The notes under the pieces: model-generated
Databases searched by the model: none
What the model saw: only the letters and a program-made list of their open reading frames with translations
Told to the model about the DNA's origin: nothing
Part shown: positions 1-13,188 of the stretch, piece after piece
How positions within the stretch are numbered: the first letter of the stretch is position 1
How the letters are laid out: every line of letters starts with the position of its first letter
Assembly (NCBI RefSeq): GCF_010093535.1
Contig: NW_022985166.1
Location: 1,070,537 to 1,134,536 of the forward strand
DNA from: Lindgomyces ingoldianus
Taxonomy: Eukaryota > Ascomycota > Dothideomycetes > Pleosporales > Lindgomycetaceae
Direction: 5' to 3'
Length of the DNA: 64,000 bases
Program-made: the position numbers and the translations under genes

Positions 1-878
1 GTGGTAAGGATATCTAGATTCAGAAGCGAATTTTCCGCCAACCTGCGTTGAGGCTAGAGCCATCACATTGCAAATCAAGGTACCAGCTTGGGGACTTCTA
101 GGTATAGAATAAGGAGTGAACAGAAGAAATGAAGAGTAGAACACGGTTTAAGAAAGCTCTCTCCAGAGTTGTACCCTCTCTGGCTCTCGGAAATTAACGA
201 TCGTGTTCTTTCCATTTCTTTGGATGGCCCACTGAGGTCTTAACCGGCCCTCTGCCTTCTCAGCTTGTCAAGCATACAACAGACTTCGACTCGAAAGTAA
301 ATCAGACATCTGTGTTTGGCTGCATGCTCGCTGGTGAATAGCAGGCTCAATAATATATTCCACGGACCAACCACAAGCTACAACCTCTTTATTGCCTCCA
401 ACAGGGGCAAACGCTTCAGGAAACGCGCTGAGTCGGAACCCCACTGTTCTCAACAAACCAACCACACAGATAGAAGGTCCAAGACTAACCCAAATTAGGG
501 TAAGGTTGCTGCTGAGCTTCGGCAGGCAGAACCATGGTTATGGTTCTGCCCTTCTGGCCGTTGATTCCGATGTCCACAACATACTCTGAACGGGGTTGTG
601 GGGCAATGAGCAGCATACCAGCCATCTATATTGTAAAATGATAGCATATGGCGGATTTAGTGCCTGGGGAGGTCAAGCCATGTCACCAACCGCTCCTAGG
701 TAGGTCCTCTTGTGTTTCGTCCCGAATGGAGATCCTGTTGATATGTAGCCTCTAAGACGGGTCAGCTTGTGGTCTGCCACGTGTGGCCCCTCAACGAATC
801 AAGCCGATAATTTAATGAACGCATACACCTCACCACCTTGCCGGTCGTATATTCCCCATCTCTACACCTGGCACTCAG
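1..878. other. intergenic, no gene recognised
   Basis: Only short overlapping frames on both strands occur here, with no domain, signal peptide or splice structure. The last stretch before position 879 presumably carries the 5' leader and promoter of the Ser/Pro-rich gene. I see no clear TATA element. Confidence 0.5.
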
Positions 879-3800
879 ATGGAAGGGGCAGATTCGCCAC
901 TTGTCCTCGATCATCTTCACAGAATGGCGCAAAGCAATAGCCCACGGTCCTCAAAACAGTCATTTTTCCACTGTCCTCGCAACTTCCGACCTCAATATCA
1001 TGTCAGCGGGATCCCTCTACACTCTTTCATTTCCAAGGAACCATCACTCGCACAACGCCTCGATCATACGGGGAGACGCCGCTTCGGGTCCCTGCCAAAA
1101 GGCAAGGGTATGGAGAGGAGTGAGCCTGCTGCCCCCTCAAAGTGGCATGACGAAGTGGTGGAGAGTGAAATGGTAGCAGTATGTGAGAACGACTCATTGA
1201 CCAGCCAGTCCGAGCAGGGAACAACCGTCCAGATTTCGATCGAACATCCACAGTCTCAAATCCCAAATCCAATCTCTCAGCACAGGAAGGGGCGGTCTCC
1301 AAAGCAGTCTCTTCCCCTCATAAAGCGTCAACGAAATGCGACAGAGTCTCAGGGAACCCCCACGTCGGATCGAACATCAATCATTCCGGCTGTTCCTGAA
1401 TCGTCAACAAACCCCCAGCCAAACGAGATTACGGTACCTCAACAGCCGATATATCAAGAGGAGAACAGGGAAGGGAAGCATGGAAGACCGCGGTCGTTAT
1501 CTATTACGCGTGCAGGGGTGTACTTGAAAAGAAGTTTATCAAAATTGAAATATTTCGGGTCGAAACCCAGAAATTCTCAAGAGTATGAGGCCTCGGCAGT
1601 GTCCATGTTCCCAACCCCATCAGTGGTGAGCTATTAGGAGGTTCCGCAAGTGTGAGAAGAAGCATATTAACGCACGTTCAGTGTTGTGTCTCTACCCCGC
1701 CCGCGATTCCTAGACCTCAACAAGGCCATGACGAGGCAGTACGGTCATCTATTCCCAAGCCTCAACCTAGGTCCTCAAAGGTTCTACTTCCGCCTTTCAG
1801 CATTTATCCAACCCCTGCTACATCTTTTACGATGACGAAAATTCCGAAGCCTCAGCTAGTAGTACCCGATACCTCAGAGTCAAGAAGGCGTAAGGTCTCC
1901 TCAGTCTCCTCAGCTGTTTCGCATCCCCCTGGTAAAGCAGCCTTATCACACAATATACTGAAAAGGAGGCTAGTCATCATCCCGAAGCCGCTACCGCCAA
2001 TTCCCCAGATTCCTACTCCTTCGGAATGGCTGAAACAATCATCCGAGGGTGCTACCGGCCCCAAAGATGGCCCTTCGAATTCGAAACCATCAATCAATCC
2101 TGAGCCCCCGCCTATCTCGCCTCAAATAACTCATTCACAAGCATCGAAGGTTCATGGAATCCGGCAATCGTCGGGTAGGTCTATTCACAACGAGGTCAGG
2201 CGATCAATATTAGACCAAAGTGGCAGTCTGGATCCTCTGTCTAACATTTCCCCGGAAGCGTCAAGTTCAACAACAGAGGCCAGCAAAAGTGTGGGGGGCA
2301 CGTCGAAGTCGGAGAATGGTTTGCCTCCAGGACGAAACCTGAGATCGTATAATCAACGTGCAGAATATAGTTGGTTCACAAACTTTTCAAGGCCCATGCG
2401 CGCACGACCAATTCTCGCACAATTACCTGTGGATGGGTCGTTCGTTAAACTAGGCCTAGAAACATCCACGGAACGACGCCTTATGAACGTTGACTACTCC
2501 TACTCTCCACCTACAGATAATCGAAATTATTCTGTCGGATTCAGGGTTGGGTATCCGGCTCCTCAATCTCGTTCATCTTTAAGTCCCGTTAGGGAGGGTG
2601 ACGAACAGCAGGAAGCTTGTCACCCGAAGCGACACTTACGAAGCCTGTCTGCCCCGGCAGGTGGGGGGGAAGTGGCCCACGACTATGATAAAATACGTCA
2701 CACAGTTTTAGCCCTAGCTACTAATGAGTCGCCTAGCAGGAGCTCCCTAAAATCCTCAACCCCAAGGAAGACAGAGGCCCGGGGCAATGTATTGACAGGG
2801 GAGAGTGCGTCTCAGGGAGAGGTCCCGTCCAACACATCAGTGTGCGCATCCTCGAATTCGTCTTCATCCCAAGGCTCCATTCGTGCCGCGCCTTCGACGC
2901 CCGTCGACATTGGGTTTGCACAGCAACCAATGTTTAGAGAATCCAAATCACTAGATAGAATCTCTCCGAAGTTAACACCCATCTCAACATCTATTGCAAT
3001 TTCATCGCCAATGGCAAGCAGCACCTCTCTTTTACCCACACTAATGAAAAGAGAAGCTAGTGGTCATATACAAGAGACTATTTCAGGTGCTAGTCTGCCA
3101 CCTGCTCAAAATCCTCGACAGGAAACTCTGGATAAGCACCCTCTTGAAGATACGGCAGTTCTAAATCATGAAATAACTTGGCCATTGGCTTTGGGACAAT
3201 CCCAGCCAACAAAGCTACCACGGTCAATCATGAAGAAGCCCAGTCCCGGTGCTAGTCGAGCACCTACTCCAGTAGAGTCTTCTCCTGCAAATTCTGCCAT
3301 ACTAAAGCCAACTTATCCACTTCATGCATCTTATGCCTCTCAGCGGCAAGTCGCTTTTGGGGCGGGGACGAAACCGCCAAGTACTACCAGTCATACAACC
3401 TTGGGTCAGCATTCCGCCCAGACATCCCAGCTACCTTCGATTATCGGACCATCGCGATCAATTACGCCATCTCCACCAGAAAGCATGCTATCTTCATCAA
3501 GGAGTTTGCCAGCACTTGCAGAAAATGCTGCAACACCTGAAATGATTAGGAAAGCTATCGAGACCGTTCCGGGTGGCGGGCGAATGAACCCTAAAATCGC
3601 TCGCTTGAAGAAGGAGTCAGTGCAAATGCTAGTATCGCAAGCCGCCCTTGCCGCAGTAGCGGCAGCAGATACATCTTCGACCTACAGTACGTCTCGGAGC
3701 AGCTGGAACATGTCACCTGCTACATCAAGTCTGCTGGCATCTAGTTCGATGTCTTCGACTTCGACGTACTCACACTCCAGCCGGGGAAGCCGGATTCCTG

Positions 3801-3952
3801 GGCAGAGTGCGGGTAGGGGTGGGGGTGTCTACGGTATTGAAACTGAAGAGGTGGAGCAGAATAGGGCGAAGAGAGTGCATCCGAGTGTGGCTATGGGTCC
3901 GCATGGTGCTAATGATGCTAGGACGAACTTGCCTATGTTTACTACGAGGTAG
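879..3952 (+). CDS. large Ser/Pro-rich protein of unknown function
   Basis: Two exons, 879-1625 and 1682-3952, are joined by a 56-nt phase-0 intron (donor GTGAGC at 1626, acceptor TTCAG ending at 1681) and give about 1005 residues. The intron is inferred because exon 1 has exactly 249 codons and exon 2 resumes in the long downstream frame. Composition is Ser, Pro, Thr, Lys and Arg with no globular domain, membrane segment or signal peptide, so the chain is probably mostly disordered. Basic patches occur near residues 210-240. Near the C-terminus there is a short helical stretch (about residues 870-905, with an Ala-rich run) followed by poly-Ser and a Gly-rich turn. The ATG at 879 is the first in frame. 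I do not recognise the family. A cytoskeletal, polarity or signalling scaffold would fit the composition but is not shown. Confidence 0.75.
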
Positions 3953-5003
3953 GTGACTTTTGGCCTTTCCCTCACCAGTCCTCACCGACTTGGACCGGAC
4001 TTCGCATTTCTTTCCCGCTACTCTAGATGAGTTTTCAGGCATCTGGTATGATGGATACTAGAGCGCTGACTATTACCTAGTAACATGCAACGTTTCGCAG
4101 AGGTAAAAACAAAACAAGATGCCAATAACAACACACCAAACAAAAATGAGAAAGGCAAAGTAAAAGAGAAGAAAAATTAAGAGAGCCACAAAATGGTAGC
4201 GGCGAGGTTGAGCAAGTAATCATGAATCGCATAGGGAGGAGTTTGAGAAACGGGATGGAGAGTAGACTCAGCTCGCATGTTGGGCTTCAAGCTCTATCCA
4301 AGTCTCCAAGACTAAATGGAAGTTGTCATGTAAGGACTTAATAGCGGTGGTGTAAGGATTATGGCTGCATTTCGGTTGGCGTTATACTTTTGTTTTGAGA
4401 TGAGGATGGCAAAGGTTCGGTAAAATGTAGTAATAGCTCTATATTCGTAACTGGGTCATTAGTAGGCAGATAGAGTTGTCTTTCGCGCTTCCTGAGCTCT
4501 TGGCTTGGATGGAGTAGGATAGGTCGGAAAGTTAGGCGTTGAAACCGGAACTAGTTTGTTTGTCTCTGGTGTCTGCGACGGCATTGAATCAACTGTCCAT
4601 ATGGCTCCACGATATTCTCAATAGCCCCGGCTTCGTCCTACCCCTTCTCGCCACTCTAAACCCCAGCTTGTTGATAGCCCCCTTAGTAGCTCCAAGCGAG
4701 TCGTGCCCGACGCTTGGCATCCGAAATTCTGAGCAGCCTGTGTAGTCCTTCTCGTAACACTGGATGTATTCCAGTCCCAGCCCGCTAAATTTAAGTGTAT
4801 ACCTAAGACCTTTCTCTTAAAACCCTTCTAATAGGAGTAAGCCAGACATAGTGCGCTCCCCACAGCGTGTGCTAGTGTTTATGTTGAAGGGCGACGGTAT
4901 GCGACATAGAGCTCTAGATCGAGGTGATTGATCACTGCACTACCGGAGTCTAGTATAACACAGATCTGCGCGCTACTGTATCTGTATCGCCATCGTCCAA
5001 AGA
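3953..5003. other. 3' flank of the Ser/Pro-rich gene, no gene recognised
   Basis: AT-leaning sequence with A-rich runs just after 4100, which probably include the 3' UTR and polyadenylation region of the upstream gene. No reading frame here has a recognisable protein character. Confidence 0.45.
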
Positions 5004-5579
5004 ATGAAACACATAACTTGTATCGGAATGCGTAAATTTATCGTTGAGCTATGTGAGCTCTTACGCGGAAATGGCGGAACTTATTACGGGATACCCATTC
5101 TGAGAAGCTGGTGCGGCATGACCAGTGACAAATTATGGGGTGATATCTGTCGTGAGAATGGAGAGCTTCGTGGTGTTCTTTTGGATCGTGGAGTTCAGCA
5201 GAAGGGGGAGAGGAGGCTCGGGCTATATTTGATGGTTGTTTGTGGAAATCATATTAGAGCTTGGCGAGGTGAGCGCTCTGTGCTGGATGATATGTTTCGG
5301 CCGGAAAGCTATGATTGCAGACCTCAGGATGGAGGGGATTCTAGAAATGGAGGAGCAGACAGCTTTGGTGGGATGCTGGTGCTAGCAGAGCTCCATGGCC
5401 AAGCAAGGAGTGATACCAACGTGAATGTTGATGGACAGCTAACGAGAGGAGAATACATACTTGTAAATTCTCTAGCGTCTATACTTAGACTGCTAAGCTT
5501 TAAAGAATGTAAGCTTGATAGCCTTAAGCGACAAGGAGCTTTATCAGCTCTACGAAGAAGAAGGATCTGGCCATTTTAG
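5004..5579 (+). CDS. orphan 191-aa reading frame, doubtful
   Basis: A single uninterrupted frame of 191 codons lies inside an otherwise gene-free AT-leaning stretch. It predicts a soluble basic protein with three Cys in the first 40 residues and a basic C-terminus. It has no recognisable motif, signal peptide or membrane segment, and no splice structure extends it. A frame of this length can arise by chance in 64 kb, so it should be treated as a candidate orphan gene only. Transcript evidence would decide. Confidence 0.25.
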   Translation: MKHITCIGMRKFIVELCELLRGNGGTYYGIPILRSWCGMTSDKLWGDICRENGELRGVLLDRGVQQKGERRLGLYLMVVCGNHIRAWRGERSVLDDMFRPESYDCRPQDGGDSRNGGADSFGGMLVLAELHGQARSDTNVNVDGQLTRGEYILVNSLASILRLLSFKECKLDSLKRQGALSALRRRRIWPF

Positions 5580-8500
5580 GATGCATTGGATCCCCTTTCC
5601 CGATTTCAAAACCCCAATGCCTTGGATATGTGTTGAGCTTGAATAAGCCATTCAAAGATTAAGATGCGGGTTGCATTCGGAAATACCTAGCAAGGCGAGC
5701 AAGTCATTAGCAATTAATAGCAGTTAATGGTAGTTCCGATGAAACTGAGTCGAAACTCAAGACCTAGAATACTTCCCTCGTCGTCAAGAGACACATGTTC
5801 CTCATGCAGGGTTTCGAAGAGAAACCGACGCCTTTCGGGTTGTACATGCTAGCTAGCATTCTTGGTAGCGCTTGAGTTGAGCTGAACTATAGCATGACTA
5901 TCTAGTTAGAGAAGGTCGTGTATGTTCTGTAAGCGGTGTTCGATGGATGGCTGTTGGGTCGTTAACTAGAATGAACTCGAACGATTGTTCTTACTCTCGT
6001 TAGCACATCCTAGTCCTTACAACTCTGATCTAACTTCGTCGCCAATAGGGACGCCTATTTGCTAATGTTTTGTTGTTGAAGAGCTAAGGTGCCCGACCGC
6101 TGTACGATTTTTTTTGTACTGACATAATGTTCGGTTGTCGTTGCGGAATAATTATTTGCGGTCTCGCTCTTGACCATCTCATTCTCTCTATTGATGTCGA
6201 GGTAGGCAGTGTTGTCGTTCGCGAATGGAGTGGGAGATAAACTCTGCAAAGAGAAGAGTGAGAGTTTTCATGGTCGGTCTCTGTATCCCTCAAGGTTCGT
6301 CTCCTTATTGTGTTGCTTCATTAAGGCGCAATCTTGGATCACTATATTCTAGCTCTTCCTAATCTTTGTCGACGTGCTTAGGAAAGAAAGTGGTGCTTGA
6401 TCTGATGGGGATTCTGAAGGTAGAGAGACTAGCTGAACGAAAACTGGAGCAGCAATGGGCCAAAAGGTGAGCACGCAAGGATGGACGCCGGCCAGAAATA
6501 TGTTCAGCAACCACCCGGACATCGTATTTAGAAAGCCGATTCCGACTTTCTGTTTTGAGGAATCCAGGGGATCCGTGGGCTGGATTATACGTTAGCGGCT
6601 GCTCGAAAAAGAATATAGACGACGAGGATGGGATGCACGTACGGATGCGGATGCGGAAGCATCCAGGGATCTGGCATGCCCTAGATATCGAAGCTGCATG
6701 GTACTGTACATGTGATATAAGCACATAGAATAGGAATTCGGGATTTGAAGCTGAAGAGCAATGGCATGGAATGGTTTTCTTTCTGAAGAAACTAGCGAAG
6801 GGCATATGGGTAGGTGTGAAGAGGAAAGAACGAGTGATGGGTTTTTAATGGAAGCTTGGAAGGGAGAGGCTTTGCGCTAGTGAAGAACGGAAAAGCATAT
6901 CATAGATGCAGTTTCATTTGTTGGACCGTGAATACATGCTCGCGCCATGCCCCCCTTGCTGTAAAAACGTGGAGCATAGCACATTATCATTCTGCTTACA
7001 GAGCACAGCTAGTGTTTCTTTGCGCAAGCTTGATTCTAATCCATCAAGTTCCACTTGACTTTAAACTCAGCATATGTATATCACTTCAGCATATGCTAAT
7101 ATGCACAGTCTCCCTCCACTTAGAAAATCGCCGAATTACCACAAAACCGCCGCATGTCGCAAGGCCTTCCGTCCTCGACCAGTTTGTGCCTTTGCTGTGC
7201 GGTGCTTTTCGCGGGGCCAAATCTTAATCCCCCAAAACAGAAGGTAACGAGCCGCACGACACAAGATGATCTGACCTTGTGTGAGATCTGGAGTGCCTGA
7301 ACCTGGACCTAGCCTGACGATGCGATGCGATGCGATGCCGCCTGCGGGAGCGGGAGGAAGGTGAGCTTAATTCCCCAGAGTTCGATGTGGGTTGGTGGGG
7401 GTGCGCTGTTATTGTTGGTTGGGGTTGAGGTTAGAATGATGGTGAGAGAGGGTGTCTTGCCCGTCTATTGTTGATAGACAGTAGATTCGAGAATGTCACT
7501 TAATAGTTAGGGTGCATTGCCCTTTTTTCCAAAATACCTCCCAGCCCTTTGCTCTAGGCCCCCGTCTAGGACTATGACTAGATACATCATCACATGACAT
7601 GTCACCCTCATCCTCCCGAGGTCTTTCAAGACTGCCACGTATCCAACACAAACCCCAACAACCGTATCTGCGACCATGAAATTTCTGCCTCACTCGTGCC
7701 TCGCAATGTCTCTCTTTGTAACACATTCCCCTCCACCTCGCATTTCGCACCCTGCGGTAATCCATCGGAGATCACGTGTTGAGCTTCGGAGTACCGTCTG
7801 AATCCTTCGGGGGCACACCCACTCGTCAGCGCCACCAACATGTGTCCGAAACAGTGTGGTACGTTTGGCAGCTGTACAACGCAGGGGTAAAAAGCAACGC
7901 GATCCGACAGATGGTGAAAAACCTCCGTGCTTTAAGGTGCCGGAGAGAATGGGCGATTGGGCGACTCTTGTGACAGCCGCCCGCTAGGACGGAGAATATG
8001 CAGGGACGAAACAACATCTTAGCTCGGAGAAAAAAAAAAGAAAAGTGAAGGTTTACACGGATATGGCTGAGGACGGCGGTTGTGCTGCGCAAGAGTAGCT
8101 GCTTTGCGGAGCTTACGGCGATCCATGACAGCGGTAAGGGCCGTACGGTATTTGGATGGATAGCAGAGCGATATTGCAGTGATGAGATGAGGTGAGGATG
8201 ATATTTGGAGCCGCATGGGTAGTGCGCGGGTGTCCCGGATGCCGGTCTCTCTAGGCGCAAATATTCTAACTGTGCTGATAGGTGGCGATAAGCACAGAGA
8301 AATCTCTGGGGCAAGCATCTGAGATGGCCATCGGATGATTCTGCGGAGAATGAGGTGAGGAATAGCGATGCTGAGATCAGCAGGCGGCGGGCGCTTGGAG
8401 CGAGATGCCGAGCCCTCCATCGGCGGTTCACGCCAACTGATTATTCATGAATTTGTAGATTAGAAATTCGAAGCTGTGGAGGCGAGGAGCAGCGAGTTGT

Positions 8501-11500
8501 GCAACCATCATGAGAGACTTTTCTATTCTTGCTGTAGACGGAGGCTGTGGTAGTTGAATAGAGTTGATGCTGCATCCTGCAGGACGTTTGTGGAGGGCTG
8601 GCGATTTCCACATCGAGACGGCCGATCGGGACATGGAGCTGAGGTAGGAAATTATCATCTCGATATCGATTTCGCAGACCGAATCAACGCGAGTGCATAC
8701 TCATGGACGAGACATGTTGTGACAAAGGTCTTGTGATAGCGCTCTGGCAAGGCAGACTTCCCCCTCCCACAGAGTGTTTATGGAGAACGGAGCGAGGGCA
8801 GTTGCGATCAGCCTCAGCCTCGCCAAAACGGCAAGATCAAGGGCAAGGGGGCAGGATTCGACATTCAAAAATAGAAATGGAACATGCTTGGCGAAATCCT
8901 TCAGCGCGCTAATCTACTTTGGACGGCTAGCTCGTTCACGCAAGAAGCCACCATGAAGGCTTGCTGGTGCGGGTTTGTGAGGCTGTGAGGCTAGCGACGG
9001 GCGCGTAGAGGAAGTGCAAACTACAATGTGTCTTGTGATGCGTGATGCAAAAGTTCCTTTCTTTAGGGCGGTGGTTGTTGGCGAAGTCAATTACTGCGCA
9101 TGATTCAAACTATCGCGTTTTGCGGTACCGAGTTGGGGAAGGAAGCTCAACTCAGGTCAAGAACATCGAGGGCAAATTGTTGCCCACCTTAGCATAAGAT
9201 ATTTCTCAGGATTGAATTAACTCTGTGATCTTAATCTTCCTTCCGCTGCCTCCGGTCGGAGAAGGCGTCCAGCGCTGAGTGTATGATGTCAGTTCGCCAA
9301 CCTGCGACGACCAGCAGGGTTCAGCCATTCAAACGCGGCGATAGCCTTTGTTCCACAGTCGCATCTCGCTTAACGTGTTCAAGACGTTCGTTTTGAAATG
9401 TGGGCGTAGTGGTAATGCGGTACGCTTCGGCGGAGAAATTCCGGTCCATCTCTACCTGCTTTGATGAGCGAGGTTGTTGGAGGACTAGCGAGTCAAGCAA
9501 GGCCTTGTTGGACTTGGAAGAAAGCTTGGGTTGACCTTGAAGGAACCCCACATATCAGGCCATCCGCGGTTCGGGCTCGCTTTTGCCTGCTTTCGCTCTC
9601 CTCCAACAAACCATGAACATGCGATAGTCCCTGGGTGGATTTGCTTCATCCGCGGACCCCTCACCACATGATAGCGAGAGAGACTTGTCACAAGACATCG
9701 ACCTGCATCTGATTTGGTAGCATCAACAGCTGTGAGGCCGGAAGTATGCCGATCAGATTGATAAGCGCTGGGAGCAGCGTCGGACTTGCGTTCTGTGACG
9801 TCTTCGAGTCTTGACAACTACAACCTCAGGTCTGAAATCTGAACGGTCACATCGCTCGATGAATCCCGAGGCCGAAGTCACCCTTTGCATGCGGATCCTG
9901 ACGAAACTCTAGCGGTTGATGAAGAGTTCCACTCTGCGGTAGCGATGTTGACGAAGTCCGTTTCATCGATAGGGCTGTAATGCTGGATTGGCCATGTCTC
10001 AGAGATTTGGTGTTGGAAGTGCAAGGTCTTGTGGCGGCATTAGGGACAATTAAGCATCGGCATGTTCGCTCAACGCGTGTCGCCACCAAAATGAATTGCA
10101 TCGAGTTGCGCGAGATGATGGCTTCGAGGCCTCGCCGCGCCGTTGCATCGGACTTGATGCATTGCCCATCTGCCGATGTCAAGCAAACCTTAACGCCTCT
10201 GGGATCACGGGCGTTGATGGCCACTCACGTGCTGGCCCGCAGAAGGATTCCAGTCGCGCGTCGGATTGATTGGAGTGTTGAGTGCCTGTCTCAGTCATGC
10301 CTCAAGTGGACGTTGCTTCTGTCGTTATGTAGCTCTGCCCAAACGGGAAGGCATAGGAATGCTTAATGCCCGTCCGTAGTGCTCACCTCCAGGACTCACA
10401 GCGCAATTGCAGGAGGATCTCGAAAGCAATCAATATCCTCGCCATTACCCTGCGTGCGTGCCTGCCTTGTGGTTTGAGTTCTCACAATGTCAGCTTCGTT
10501 AGCCTTCGAGAAGATTGCGCTGCAGGGAGCGCTGCAGGTTGAATCCCGAAACCCGTGGCCTCAGGTCAGGCTGAAGTGCCAGAGGTCATGTCACCGTGGT
10601 CATGGTTCCAGAGCGCGCCTCCAGGCGCTCTGGCTCCGGCTTTGACACCTGGCAGACGAAGGTGGTGGTTCACTGGTTCAGGTGGGAGAGGAATGCAGGA
10701 GGAATAGGAGACGCGCCCAATTCGGCAAAAGGCTGGCTAAGTCAGCAGCGTGATTGTTCTCAAATGTTGGACGCACACGCCGCCTGCTGTCCGTCAAACT
10801 GAACAAAAAAGATGCCGTCTGCAAATTTCAATAACGCACGCGTCTGGGTGATTTGAGTGGCGAGCTTGATCCAGGGCGCCGCGGTTACGCGCTGGAACCG
10901 TTGATCTCTCTGACAGCGATGCCGTGCACTCCTATTGGCCCAGACACACGGCAAGGAAGGAAGCTTCTCAGGCTGCTTGGAGCGCTCCCGTTTGTCCACC
11001 GACCAAGACCACTTTCTCGGTTGCGGAACTTCAGGACCGACTGAAAAGACGACAGCCAACCTTGCCAGCGGGATACCGACTGTGCGGATCACAACACCCA
11101 TGGCAGCCGCTTCTGGCGACGTGTTGCGCCCACAACGTGGTTGGAAAGGATTGCGAGCCACCTTGTGCCACTTGTCGCACGCACTTCTCATCAATCTGAA
11201 GGCATATCTTCCGGCTCAATCCTCTCCCCATCGGTTCCCCTGGGAAACTGGGGACTGCAGCTCCCAAGCACCACGCTCGAGCCTCGCAAACCGGTGAGGC
11301 TGGCTTGATAGCTCCTCTGACGTGCGACCTGCAGTAGTGGCTGCACCGTCCTATGCGCGCTGACCACGACGCGGAAGAGCTTCTCGAGAGTCGAATCCTC
11401 CATCTGTACCCGCGCAGGTTGTCGATGTAGTTGGTCGTCCGTGGCCGCTCGTGTCGCCCAAGAGGGCTGATGGCGCGATCCAGGGCTCCTGCAAGGGGAA

Positions 11501-13188
11501 GCTTGGTTGACATGTTCCCCAAGCTTTGCTGCTAAGAAATAAGGCAACCAGCACGCGCTCAAGGGCAGTCCGTGCTGGGTGTGAAAGTGTCCGTGTGGAG
11601 ATTTGCTTGGGCTTGGCTGGGAGCATGCGGGACCAGGGCCCATTAATAGCCGCACGTCGTGGGTGCGGAGAGACTGCACGCCGAGCTTACGTCCTCAGAG
11701 CCCGAGCATTCACCTTTGATATTCGGCGACGGACGAATCAGAGGGCCGAGAACGGGTTTCAGCGAGGTTGGACTTTGAAATTCTCATCTGCCAGCCGGCC
11801 ACGGTTGTATCAAGTTGTTGCCGGCCAGCATTCATCAGACGACCGTGAGAGGGACATGTCTTTAACCTGCAGCGCGACGGCCAGGAATCCTCGCAGAAGC
11901 TACACATCTGCCGCCGCGCGCACCAGCAATCATTCAATCATTATTGCTGCTCCACCAATGGCCTTTAGATCGCCGCTCCAGCGTGCACCGCAGGCCCTCG
12001 GAGTGCAGCAGTCGGGCACAAAGGTCCAAAATTGCCTGCAGGGGCAGCCGTCGCACGCCTCAGCCAAGCGGGTTCCGACAGCGCTCCCCCGTCCGCATCG
12101 CTGCATCTCGACGTTGAGTCGGACTCTGTGGCTCACACGTCTAACTTTCACATCGTCGGGGTGTGCTCTCCATGATGGACATGTTCCGTGTCTTTGGCCT
12201 TTTGCGCGAGGCGTGACAGGTTGCATGTCATGGTGCCTCGGCGGCAAGCGGCAGGCAGTGGTGTGCCGGTGCAGGAGGGCTGAGCCCTTCACACCATTCA
12301 TACGTCCCGCTATTTTCGACCGCGCACCAAGCCACTCCCCTCTTAGTAACAGAGCGCTGCCGCTGCTCAGGCTGCGCTTGGACGGTGGTTTGATGCGGGA
12401 ACGGTCCGCAGCCTGGCGTTGCTGGCGCTGCCCGTGGACCGTCATCGTCCCTTGTGCTGCCCACTGAAAGCCCGTTGCGCAAGGCTAGACGCTAACATTT
12501 ACACCAAAATTGGAGCTTGGATGCCCCGTCGTCCTCTGCTGCTGCTAGAACCGTTCGGTTGTGCGCCTCCAGCCATGCCCGTGGGCTCAAGCTTCTGTGC
12601 TGCTCCTCGACCATCGTCCTCTGTCATGAGAGCCGCCGCTGCACTGCCATTGGCCTGTCCCTGTCCCTCCCCCAGCCTGCTCTCCCAGCCCAGAGGGCAG
12701 GGCGACTCGGACCTTGCAGTTGCTGCAGCTCATCTGCCCCTCTGCTCCCGTTTCCTTCACAAACATCAACCTCTGCCCAGATGCGCTTGGCTCAGACACA
12801 GCCCGCAGATATTTCAGTCTCCCTCCACCATCAGTACACCGCCGCAGCACTCTCTATCGTCAGAATCCCGATTTGGAACGGCGGTGATCTCCCATTCTAG
12901 ACCAACGGCCATACGTTTCGGATCTGCCCTGGTCTCCCGTCCTCTTTATTCACGCGCTGAGTCCACCAAGTCCGCCCTATTTCTCCATGTCCAGTCCGCC
13001 GCGCCTATCCAAGACATGAACGTTAGTCCTTAGCGGTCCTGCTGTACTACCGGATCTGGATCATTCGCCGCTCCCATCTTGAACCCCATTCTGTCCGAAG
13101 CCTGCTGCTCCACTTGAGGCTCTCGGGATCCTTCCCGGCCCCGTCCAGCTCTTGGATATATACTGCTCCATCGCCGCCTCAGTAAGCT
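5580..13188. other. long gene-free tract; second half GC-rich
   Basis: About 7.6 kb without a supported gene. Up to about 7.2 kb it is AT-leaning. From about 9.3 to 12.9 kb it is clearly GC-richer, and long frames appear on both strands at the same place, as expected of GC-rich noncoding DNA. The last 700 bases before 13189 are pyrimidine-rich and look like a long promoter or 5' leader for the C2H2 regulator. I saw no terminal repeats, transposase or reverse transcriptase motifs, and no C-to-T depleted appearance typical of RIP. Confidence 0.5.
7319..7338. repeat. short tandem repeat, GATGC units
   Basis: Four near-perfect copies of a 5-bp GATGC unit lie in the gene-free tract. This is a simple microsatellite with no coding context. 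Confidence 0.8.

Noticed and set aside
11526..12467. 313-codon frame on the plus strand in the GC-rich tract
   Set aside because: Arg/Ser/Cys-rich composition without any motif, with long frames in other registers at the same place: the usual result of GC-rich noncoding DNA.
5580..13188. Transposon or RIP-inactivated repeat island in the gene-free tract
   Set aside because: No terminal repeats or enzyme motifs were seen and the sequence is GC-rich rather than AT-biased.
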